Origin: Thermococcus gorgonarius
GTDB lineage: Archaea; Methanobacteriota_B; Thermococci; Thermococcales; Thermococcaceae
DNA: 64,000 nt
NCBI RefSeq assembly: GCF_002214385.1
Contig: NZ_CP014855.1
Span: forward strand, 1,364,001-1,428,000
Direction of reading: 5' to 3'
Shown here: piece by piece, positions 38,975 through 45,429 of the stretch
Layout of the letters: the number at the start of each line of letters is the position of its first letter
How positions within the stretch are numbered: the stretch's first letter is position 1
Notes under the pieces: generated by a model
Told to the model about the DNA's origin: nothing
What the model saw: only the letters and a program-made list of their open reading frames with translations
Database searches by the model: none
Translations under genes and position numbers: made by a program

Positions 38975-38996
38975 GGGGGTATCCCCCGATGGATAC
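38975..38996. promoter_or_regulatory. Overlapping inverted repeats at the TasA-like operon start site
   Basis: GGGGG-TAT-CCCCC (38975-38987) is a perfect inverted repeat. GTATCC (38979-38984) also pairs with GGATAC (38991-38996), so the two pairings exclude each other. The predicted transcript start (about 38989) falls inside. It may be an operator or a leader hairpin next to the Shine-Dalgarno site. Confidence 0.5.
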
Positions 38997-39010
38997 TGTG
39001 GTTCAATTGG

Positions 39011-39019
39011 GTATTTAAG
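39011..39019 (-). promoter_or_regulatory. TATA element of the TasA-like operon
   Basis: Minus strand CTTAAATAC, giving a predicted start near 38989 and a leader of about 34 bases that contains GGAGGT. Confidence 0.55.
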
Positions 39020-39030
39020 CAAAAAGAAAA

Positions 39031-39110
39031 GAGATTACTAAGGTGAGTTACTAAAGTGAATTAAGGTGGCAAAATCAGAAACTTAGTTCCGGAACAGAGT
39101 TACTGGTAAC
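39031..39110. promoter_or_regulatory. Repeat and palindrome array upstream of the TasA-like promoter
   Basis: Two 13-base tandem repeats, TTACTAAGGTGAG (39035-39047) and TTACTAAAGTGAA (39048-39060), are followed by a partial third. Next come the perfect palindrome GTTCCGGAAC (39086-39095) and GTTAC-TG-GTAAC (39099-39110). All lie just upstream of the TATA element, where archaeal activators bind. TTACTAAA recurs at 39572-39579 upstream of the winged-helix gene. Confidence 0.55.
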
Positions 39111-39137
39111 AGCTGGACTCCACCATAAGCGTATTTA

Positions 39138-39147
39138 GAAAAAAACC
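39138..39147 (-). terminator. T-rich tract after the winged-helix gene
   Basis: About 45 bases after the stop the minus strand has a run of seven T within GGTTTTTTTC. It separates the regulator transcript from the TasA-like promoter. Confidence 0.4.
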
Positions 39148-39190
39148 AGCTCTTTCTATCTCTTTCTTTTCAGACCGCTCAACTTGAAGA

Positions 39191-39448
39191 TCAAAGGAAA
39201 GCGTCCAGATCCCTTGCTATTTCGAAGAACTTCCTCAGGAAGGCTTGTCCCTTTTCAGTTGAGACAAAAACTTTCCTCCCATTCCGTTCTGCTTCCTGGA
39301 TATAACCACTTTCCAGGAGGTGTTCCAGATACTTGGTGGCTAACTTAAAGTTCAGGTTTGCCCTGTAAACTATCTGGGTTTTGGTGGCCCCGACACCGTT
39401 CGTGGACCTGATTATGTCAGCTATAATCTCAACTTTCGACCTTCTCAT
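39191..39448 (-). CDS. Small winged-helix transcriptional regulator
   Basis: 85 aa. Helix-turn-helix with GATKTQIVYRANLNFKLATKY as helices 2-3, then a beta wing (LESGYIQEAERNGRKVFVS) and a C-terminal helix (AFLRKFFEIARDLDAFL). It fits the archaeal single-domain wHTH proteins that repress or activate neighbouring genes. ATG at 39448. It lies upstream of and in line with the TasA-like operon, with its own promoter, so it is the prime candidate to bind the TTACTAA repeats. Confidence 0.85.
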   Translation of the reverse strand: MRRSKVEIIADIIRSTNGVGATKTQIVYRANLNFKLATKYLEHLLESGYIQEAERNGRKVFVSTEKGQAFLRKFFEIARDLDAFL

Positions 39449-39805
39449 CCGCCGAGCCTCCGGGTTTTTCCGTGGCGGATTTTATACCCCGGATTCAAGT
39501 CCCATCGATATAACAGTGTTATTCCTCCCATTTCTTTCGAACTTCATGTATTTAAATCTTTCGAAGTCTTGTTACTAAAATTTTCACTAACATATACACG
39601 CTATTACTTAACATACAATAATTTCAAAATTGTGAGTACGTAACGGCATAACATCCAAATATTATCTGCCTGGCGTTATGTATCTTTAATAAGGATCTAT
39701 GTTTCATAAGAATTCTCTAGAACACTATTTCTCTGGTTGGATATATTACGTACAGTTCGATGTTTCATCTGGATACATGACATCATGGTGACAGGTGTTT
39801 TCGGA
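39449..39805. other. AT-rich gap upstream of the winged-helix gene
   Basis: No gene seen. A TATA element (39479-39486, minus) and a TTACTAAA copy (39572-39579) lie at its left. Further right there is the inverted pair GTACGTAA (39636-39643) and TTACGTAC (39746-39753). Inside it are CATAAC (39647-39652) with GTTATG (39675-39680). ATGTTTCAT occurs twice (39699-39707, 39760-39768). Base composition is clearly more AT-rich than the flanks. Confidence 0.5.
39479..39486 (-). promoter_or_regulatory. TATA element of the winged-helix gene
   Basis: Minus strand TATAAAAT behind GGGG. It predicts a start near 39456 and thus only a very short leader before the ATG at 39448. Confidence 0.55.
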
Positions 39806-40087
39806 CTATTCCTCAGAAAAGTCGATGTCCTCAAACTCTTCCTCATTTACCAACACTAGGGGCACCTTCAGCTTTTTGAGAAACTCCAGAATCTGTCTCT
39901 CCCTGCGCTCTAGGAGATCCACCTTGTGCCTCAGGCTGGTGTTCTCTATGCTCAGGCTCGTTACCTCTTCGGTCTTCTTCCTGAGCTGCATCCTGAGCTC
40001 TATTATCTCCTCCTCAAGCTCCCTGACCGAGAGCTCAAGCCTCTTTATCTCCTCGATATACTCCCTGCAGAGGCGCTTCTTTATCAT
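39806..40087 (-). CDS. Short coiled-coil protein of unknown function
   Basis: 93 aa. Residues about 8-65 form a heptad-patterned coiled coil rich in Leu, Glu and Arg (e.g. LELSVRELEEEIIELRMQL). A short hydrophobic strand (VPLVLVNEEEF) and an acidic tail (DIDFSEE) follow. No DNA-binding motif. Its ATG lies only six bases after the D box of the candidate C/D sRNA, so its message and the sRNA probably share a transcript or promoter. Confidence 0.7.
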   Translation of the reverse strand: MIKKRLCREYIEEIKRLELSVRELEEEIIELRMQLRKKTEEVTSLSIENTSLRHKVDLLERRERQILEFLKKLKVPLVLVNEEEFEDIDFSEE

Positions 40088-40150
40088 TTCGGTCAGCCCC
40101 GCGAAACCTCCTCACCGCTCAGGGGGCTCCAGATTCATCATCCCTACGAC
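40088..40150 (-). ncRNA. Candidate C/D box sRNA (rRNA/tRNA 2'-O-methylation guide)
   Basis: On the minus strand the boxes are: C ATGATGA (40141-40135), 12-nt guide ATCTGGAGCCCC, D' CTGA (40122-40119), three bases, C' GTGAGGA (40115-40109), 12-nt guide GGTTTCGCGGGG, D CTGA (40096-40093). Both guides have exactly the 12-nt spacing of archaeal C/D RNAs. A TATA-like CCTTTATAAG on this strand (40183-40174) predicts a start near 40152. Targets were not searched. GG before box C and CC after box D could start a terminal stem. Confidence 0.7.
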
Positions 40151-40173
40151 ACAAAGGGTTTTAACGGTTGCCA

Positions 40174-40183
40174 CTTATAAAGG
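40174..40183. promoter_or_regulatory. Near-symmetric TATA element at the sRNA promoter
   Basis: CTTATAAAGG reads as a TATA box on both strands. On the minus strand it suits the C/D sRNA start. On the plus strand it would start transcription slightly inside the small ORF at 40197. Confidence 0.5.
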
Positions 40184-40196
40184 CTGGGGATTGTTG

Positions 40197-40322
40197 ATGG
40201 CTGGATTCCTCCGGAAGGTATTCCATAAGTGGCGCTCCAAATGTCCGTTCGTGAGGCGCTTTGAGGAGTGGAGGATGAAGAGAAAGGCGAAGGAGTTCAA
40301 AGTGAAAAAAAGGCTAAGCTAA
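40197..40322 (+). CDS. Possible small basic protein (41 aa)
   Basis: Open from an ATG at 40197 to a stop overlapping the hisS stop. The peptide is extremely basic and aromatic (FLRKVFHKWRSKCPFVRRF, ending KVKKRLS), as in some small archaeal nucleic-acid-binding proteins. No Shine-Dalgarno site. The nearest TATA element (40174-40183) would begin the message past this ATG, but a weaker TTTTAACG at 40159-40166 would give a short leader. Real existence is uncertain. Confidence 0.35.
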   Translation: MAGFLRKVFHKWRSKCPFVRRFEEWRMKRKAKEFKVKKRLS

Positions 40323-41626
40323 AGTCCAAGTAATCCGAGGATTTCCTCTACAACCTTTTCCTTCTCAACCGCCTTCTGTTCACCGCTGCCCATGTCCCTT
40401 ATAGTTACCTTGCCCTCGGCCAGATCCCTCTTTCCGATGAGGACGACGTAGGGAACGCCAAGCCTTCCTGCGTAGTCGAGGGCCTTGCCTATCTTTCTGC
40501 CGGTGAGCTCAACGTCCGCTTTAACTCCTGCCATCCTCATCGCTGAAACGATCTCAATAGCGGCTTTTTTGACTTCGAGGTCTTCTCCTATGGGAATGAC
40601 GTAGACGTCCGGCCTGAGCTTTGGCTCTGGTATAAGGCCCTTCCACTCCAGGATGGGAATCAGGCGTTCGATTCCTATGGCGAAGCCCGTTGCTGGAGTT
40701 GGTTTTCCGCCGAAGACCTCTATGAGGTTGTCATACCTGCCACCGCCTCCGATCGAGCCGATTCCAAGGTCGTTCGGTGCTATCGCCTCGAAGACGACGC
40801 TCGTGTAGTAGTCAAAACCCCGCGCTATTCCGAGGTCTATCCTTATCCACTTGGAGACGCCGTAAGCATCGAGAAGATCCACTAGTTGATAAAGGCGTTT
40901 AATCTCCGCTTTTGCTTCATCGCTCGTAAAGAGCTCCTCAGCCTTGGGAAGAACCTCATCCGGCTCGCCTTTGATTTCAATCAGCGATAGAACCTTCTCA
41001 ACACCGTCGTCGCTTAGCCCGAAGTCCTCAAGGGCCTTAATGAACTCCTCCCTTGAGAGCTTGTCCTTCTTGTCTATGAGCCTCATTAGACCGATATCAT
41101 CCTTAACGCCGAGCATCTTGGCGAACTCGTCGAGCAGAATCCTGTCGCCAATATTGACTGTGAAGTCCTCTAAACCCGTCGCGAGGTAGCTCTCGACGAA
41201 GAGCGCTATGACCTCTGCATCGGCCTCAACCTTATCGCTCCCGATGAGCTCAACGCCGGCCTGCCAGAACTCCCTATACCTGCCGCTCTGGGGTTCCTCA
41301 TAGCGGAACATGTTGGCCATGTAGTACCATTTTATCGGCTTTGGAGCGGTCTGGAACTGGTTAACGTAGAGCCTTGCCACGCTCGATGTCATGTCCGGTC
41401 TAAGCGAGATGTCTCGCCCGCCCTTGTCGAGGAAGGCGTAGAGCTGTTTAACGACCTCCTCACCGCTTCTCAGCTTGAAAAGCTCTGTGTATTCGAAAGT
41501 CGGCGTGAGGACCTCGTGAAAGTTGTAGCGCTCAAAGACCTCGCGGATTCTCTCGAAGACCCACCGTCTCTTCGCCATCTCCCCAGGGAGAAAGTCCCTC
41601 GTCCCCTTAACGCGCTCAATTTTCAT
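40319..41626 (-). CDS. hisS: Histidyl-tRNA synthetase
   Basis: Class II synthetase, 435 aa. Motif 2 region YRYEEPQSGRYREFWQAG is preceded by LRPDMTSSVARL. The HisA loop is RGFDYYTSVVFE, with GGGRYDNL and motif 3 GFAIGIERL after it. The C-terminal anticodon-binding domain (DVYVIPIG onward) is complete. GGGAGGTG precedes the ATG at 41626; the in-frame GTG at 41635 is inside that site. Confidence 0.95.
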   Translation of the reverse strand: MKIERVKGTRDFLPGEMAKRRWVFERIREVFERYNFHEVLTPTFEYTELFKLRSGEEVVKQLYAFLDKGGRDISLRPDMTSSVARLYVNQFQTAPKPIKWYYMANMFRYEEPQSGRYREFWQAGVELIGSDKVEADAEVIALFVESYLATGLEDFTVNIGDRILLDEFAKMLGVKDDIGLMRLIDKKDKLSREEFIKALEDFGLSDDGVEKVLSLIEIKGEPDEVLPKAEELFTSDEAKAEIKRLYQLVDLLDAYGVSKWIRIDLGIARGFDYYTSVVFEAIAPNDLGIGSIGGGGRYDNLIEVFGGKPTPATGFAIGIERLIPILEWKGLIPEPKLRPDVYVIPIGEDLEVKKAAIEIVSAMRMAGVKADVELTGRKIGKALDYAGRLGVPYVVLIGKRDLAEGKVTIRDMGSGEQKAVEKEKVVEEILGLLGL

Positions 41627-41667
41627 CCCTTCCACCTCCCTAGAGAAAGGATAGGAAAGTTAAAAGG

Positions 41668-42285
41668 TTATCCTCCAGCCGAGGTCATTAAGAGGTATAT
41701 TCCAACGACACCCTCAACCATCATCTGGGCCCCAATGGCCATTATGAAGAGACCTATTATCCTTATCGTCACGCTGAGGAACGTTTTGTTCACCGATTTC
41801 ATCATGTAGAGGGCTACAAACATCGAGAGGGCCACGATTGCTATCGCTATGGCTGTTGCCGAGAGGGAAACCACATAGCCGTATTCGGCCGTTAGGGTTA
41901 TGACAGCTGTTATCGCGGCTGGACCAGCTATGAGGGGCATCGCGACTGGAACGGCCGCTAGGGCCAGTATATCCTTCTCCCTCTTGAGGGTGAACATTCC
42001 ACCGCCTTCAAGTGCCTCAAGGCCTATCTTAAACAGGACGAAGCCGCCAGCTACCTTGAGTGCGTTTATGTCGATGTGGAATATCTCCTGCAGGATTATC
42101 TGACCTGCTATCGCGAAGCTCGCAAGGAGAAGAAAGCCTATGAGGTTCGCCCGGATTATAAGGGCCTTTATGTCCTCTATGTGAAAGTCCTCGCGCAGGA
42201 AGGTAACGAGGAGTATCTTGTCGCTCGGGTCAATCATGATGAGCATGAGCAGTGCCGAACTGAGTATCGTGGAGAGCTCGCTCAT
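41668..42285 (-). CDS. MarC-family (UPF0056) membrane protein
   Basis: 205 aa with six membrane segments in two repeats. The family starts are [15 protein letters not shown] (MarC proteins usually have IDPxG) and [19 protein letters not shown]. The function of MarC proteins is unknown. A TATA element at 42306-42315 puts the transcript start at or very near the ATG, so the message is probably leaderless, consistent with the missing Shine-Dalgarno site. Confidence 0.87.
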   Translation of the reverse strand: MSELSTILSSALLMLIMIDPSDKILLVTFLREDFHIEDIKALIIRANLIGFLLLASFAIAGQIILQEIFHIDINALKVAGGFVLFKIGLEALEGGGMFTLKREKDILALAAVPVAMPLIAGPAAITAVITLTAEYGYVVSLSATAIAIAIVALSMFVALYMMKSVNKTFLSVTIRIIGLFIMAIGAQMMVEGVVGIYLLMTSAGG

Positions 42286-42305
42286 ATCTAAAGCTTCAGA
42301 AACCC

Positions 42306-42315
42306 ATTTAAAAAG
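42306..42315. promoter_or_regulatory. Bidirectional TATA element between marC-like gene and candidate sRNA
   Basis: ATTTAAAAAG works on both strands. It lies about 25 bases from the MarC ATG on the minus side and 25 bases before the candidate C/D sRNA on the plus side. Confidence 0.5.
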
Positions 42316-42333
42316 CTATGCCAACCTTCGAAG

Positions 42334-42388
42334 GCGATGACGAAACCGGCACTGGCTGAATCGTGATGAGCACTCGGTTGGCGGAGCT
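42334..42388 (+). ncRNA. Candidate C/D box sRNA
   Basis: Plus strand boxes are: C ATGACGA (42337-42343, one change from RTGATGA), 12-nt guide AACCGGCACTGG, D' CTGA (42356-42359), three bases, C' GTGATGA (42363-42369), 12-nt guide GCACTCGGTTGG, D-like CGGA (42382-42385). D' and C' are perfect and both spacings are exactly 12. The terminal C and D boxes each carry one change, which lowers confidence. The promoter position (42306-42315) fits. It ends at the stop of the convergent antiporter gene. Confidence 0.55.
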
Positions 42389-43511
42389 ATTTGGAGTATA
42401 TCCACTTCAAAAGCGGCGGCGTTATGATGGTCGTCGTGAAGACCATTAGTATGGCCACCGTGAGCGCGTCGCCGCCAACGATACCGCTCGCCATTGCAAC
42501 CGAGAGCATTGCGAGTTCTACACCCATCCTCGGTATCATGCCCACCCCAATTCTCAGGGAGGGGAACCAGTCAAAGCCCGCTATCTTTGCACCGATTCCA
42601 CAGCCGATGACCTTGCTGAGAACGGCCGCTATCGTGTAGAGAACCGCGAAGAGGCCCGCGTGGAGTATGTATGAGAGCTCTATCCTCATTCCGATTTCAA
42701 CGAAGAAGAGAGGGATGAAGAGGGAGTAGCCGAGGACGTTCATGTGCTCCATTATCGCCTTTTTCTTCGAGCTCTGACCGAGGGCGAGGCCCGTTAGGTA
42801 AGCGCCGAGGATTGAGGCGAGGTTGAGGTGTTCGGCTAAGAAAGCAAAGACGATGAGAAATACCAGCGCAAAGGACGTCTCCACTTCGGGAAGGTCCACC
42901 CTTGAAATGTACCTGAAGATCCTCTCCGCCAGCTCCGGGCCGAAGTAGAGGAAAAAGAACAGCAGGAGGGAGACCGATATTACAACCTCCGCGAGATTCG
43001 CGTAGTTGACCCGGCCACCCCTTACTATCGAAATTGCTATGGTCAGAACAAGAATTCCAAGGACGTCGTCGACGACCGCTGCTGCCAAAATCGTCGTTCC
43101 CTCTTTTGTGTTCAGCCTTCTGAGCTCCATGAGAACCTTGACGGTTATGCTTACACTTGTGGGCGTCATAAGTGCACCGTAAAGTATCGCCTCGTGAAAA
43201 GGCACGAAAAAGTAGGCAACGGAAAAGCCAAGAAGAAACGCAACAACCACGCCGAGGCCTGCAACGATAACGCTCTGCTTCCCCACGCGCTTGAACTCTT
43301 CAAGCTCACTCTCAAGGCCTGCTATAAAGAGAAGAAGCAAAACACCGAGGTTTGCAAACTCGCCGATTACGGGGTTGGTCTCAAAGAATATCCCAATCAA
43401 AAGGCCACCGAATATCTGGCCGAGAACCACAGGCTGGCCTATTTTCTCGAAGAGGTATCCCATGACCTTCGCCGTTGCAAGCATTATGGCTATCAGGAGG
43501 AGTATCTCCAT
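42387..43511 (-). CDS. CPA2-family cation/proton antiporter
   Basis: 374 aa, about 12 membrane segments. GQIFGGLLIG is near the N-terminus, MTPTSVSITVKVL marks the unwound helix and AAAVVDDVLGILVL carries the DD pair. It is close in plan to the antiporter at 11578-12723. GGGGCGAT precedes the ATG. Ten bases separate it from the upstream antiporter, so the two paralogues form one operon. Confidence 0.92.
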   Translation of the reverse strand: MEILLLIAIMLATAKVMGYLFEKIGQPVVLGQIFGGLLIGIFFETNPVIGEFANLGVLLLLFIAGLESELEEFKRVGKQSVIVAGLGVVVAFLLGFSVAYFFVPFHEAILYGALMTPTSVSITVKVLMELRRLNTKEGTTILAAAVVDDVLGILVLTIAISIVRGGRVNYANLAEVVISVSLLLFFFLYFGPELAERIFRYISRVDLPEVETSFALVFLIVFAFLAEHLNLASILGAYLTGLALGQSSKKKAIMEHMNVLGYSLFIPLFFVEIGMRIELSYILHAGLFAVLYTIAAVLSKVIGCGIGAKIAGFDWFPSLRIGVGMIPRMGVELAMLSVAMASGIVGGDALTVAILMVFTTTIITPPLLKWIYSK

Positions 43512-43521
43512 CCTATCGCCC

Positions 43522-44664
43522 CTAATCCTTTGAGAACGCCCACTTCAGCAGGAAGGGCGTTACTATTGTCGTTATCACCACCATGGTCACGGGTATGGCG
43601 AAAGTGCCCCTGTCAAAGACGCCCTCCCTCAGGGCGACGTTGGCCATTATCAAAGCCACCTCCATGCGGGGTATCATGCCGACACCGACCTGGAGGGCCT
43701 CTCTGGGTTTGAAGCGGGAGACGAATGCTCCCAGGCCACAGCCGAATATCTTCCCGAGGATTCCCAGGAGCGAGTAGACGAGAGCAAAGACTCCGGCGTG
43801 GGTCAGAACGCGGACGTCGCTCTCTATTCCAATGCTGACGAGGAATATCGGGATGAAGAGGGAGTAGCCTATTGTCATTGTCTTGTTGCTTATCTCCCTC
43901 GCCTCCTCCGTACTGGCGACCAGGATTCCGGCAAGGTACGCACCGGTTATGCCCGCTATCTGGAACTGCTCCGCGAGATAGGCGAATATGAGCATTATTG
44001 CTATTGCCATAGCAGTTAGAGTTTCGGGGAGAGTTATTTTTTCCGAGGCTTTGAGGGCCTCTTTAACGGCAGGATGCCCCACCAGGAGGCCCAGGGCAAA
44101 GTAGACCGCGACCTCACCAAGGATAATCAGCAGGTCCTTCGCATAGACGCTCCCGCGGGTGTTTATACCGACCAGTATCGTCAGCACTATTATACCGAGC
44201 ACGTCGTCGACGACCGCTGCTGCCAAAATCGTCGTCCCCACCCTCGTGCGGAGCTTCTTCATCTCCATGAGTATACTGGTGGTAAGACCGACGCTGGTGG
44301 CTGTGAGAATGCCGCCCAGAAAGAGCGCCTGAATACTTGAATATCCCCAAGCCATGGCACCGAGGTAACCTAAGATAAAGGGCACGAGGACACCGAGAGC
44401 GGCTATTATAAACGCGGGAACGCCGACGTGCTTGAACTCCTCGACGTCGGTTTCAAGACCGGCCAAGAATAGGAGCATGACGACTCCCAGCTCCGCCAGG
44501 AGTTTTACCCCCTCGTCATAGCCAACCAGCCCAAGGACTGACGGTCCTATGAGGATTCCACCGATGAGCTGGCCGAGGGCCGCTGGAAAGCCGAGGCGAA
44601 CGGTCAGGTAGCCAAACAGCTTTGCCACTATCAGTATCAGCGCGAGCTCAAGGAACACGTCCAT
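43522..44664 (-). CDS. CPA2-family cation/proton antiporter
   Basis: 380 aa, same plan as its neighbour: GQLIGGILIG, TATSVGLTTSILME and AAAVVDDVLGIIVL. The membrane ends lack a soluble regulatory domain. ATGs at 44673 and 44664; GGGATGA is spaced for the second, giving MDVFLELALIL. The CBS gene just upstream (stop 44717) probably encodes its regulator. Confidence 0.91.
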   Translation of the reverse strand: MDVFLELALILIVAKLFGYLTVRLGFPAALGQLIGGILIGPSVLGLVGYDEGVKLLAELGVVMLLFLAGLETDVEEFKHVGVPAFIIAALGVLVPFILGYLGAMAWGYSSIQALFLGGILTATSVGLTTSILMEMKKLRTRVGTTILAAAVVDDVLGIIVLTILVGINTRGSVYAKDLLIILGEVAVYFALGLLVGHPAVKEALKASEKITLPETLTAMAIAIMLIFAYLAEQFQIAGITGAYLAGILVASTEEAREISNKTMTIGYSLFIPIFLVSIGIESDVRVLTHAGVFALVYSLLGILGKIFGCGLGAFVSRFKPREALQVGVGMIPRMEVALIMANVALREGVFDRGTFAIPVTMVVITTIVTPFLLKWAFSKD

Positions 44665-44716
44665 GATTATCATCCCTGTGCACTTATTCTGACCACACTA
44701 AGGATTGCCTAAAGGG

Positions 44717-45271
44717 TTACATTGAGACTATGCGTATGAGACGAATTATGTCTTTAACCTCCAGGAGGCCGTGAACGCGGTTCTCATCGTCAACAACAGG
44801 AAGGTGGTGCTTCCCGGTTTCAAGCATCAGCTTTATGGCCCTCCCGAGGTCGTCCTTAACGTTGATCGTTATTGGTTTCTTGACCATTATGTCCTCAACG
44901 CGCGAAGCCCGGTTTAGAGAGTACTTTTTCAACAGGTTAACCCCGACTATGGAGTACCTCCTCGGAGGCTCAAAGAAGTTTAGGAGGTCTTTCATGGTTA
45001 TAAAGCCGAGGAGCCTTCCCTCCTCGTCAACGACAACGGCTGAGCTCTCCTCCCCTCTGAGGTCCTGTACAAGCTTTGAAAGCGAGTCGCTGGGGTGGAG
45101 GGTCAAAAATTCCGTGTCCATCACCAGCTTCACGGGCACCTTTGAAATGTAGCGGATGTTGTGGCTGAGCTCCTCCTTTCTCTTCATCTGAATAAGCCGT
45201 CTCTTGCTGTGGATTATGTGTATCTTTTTAGCTTTCGAGTTCTTGGCTTTGTCTGAACTTTTATCTTCCAT
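44717..45271 (-). CDS. CBS-domain protein of the antiporter operon
   Basis: 184 aa. A basic N-terminal tail of about 40 residues (with KKIHIIHSKRRL) precedes two CBS motifs (SAVVVDEEGRLLGFITMKD, HHLPVVDDENRVHGLLEVKD). It aligns by eye along the CBS part with the protein at 12723-13193, which lacks this tail. The ATG at 45271 directly follows GGGGGGT; a TTAAAC element near 45310 suggests a short leader. Probable nucleotide-sensing control of the antiporters. Confidence 0.85.
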   Translation of the reverse strand: MEDKSSDKAKNSKAKKIHIIHSKRRLIQMKRKEELSHNIRYISKVPVKLVMDTEFLTLHPSDSLSKLVQDLRGEESSAVVVDEEGRLLGFITMKDLLNFFEPPRRYSIVGVNLLKKYSLNRASRVEDIMVKKPITINVKDDLGRAIKLMLETGKHHLPVVDDENRVHGLLEVKDIIRLIRIVSM

Positions 45272-45429
45272 ACCCCCCACTGACAAACACTAATGCGCAG
45301 AGGTGTTTAAAGCTTTCGGGAATTTTTTGACACTCAATACTCAAAAATTCTGGAATTTACCCAATACTTTAACCACAAAATTGCCAAAAGATTTTTAAGG
45401 GGCCTTCCATAAAAGTTGGCAAGGGAAAT

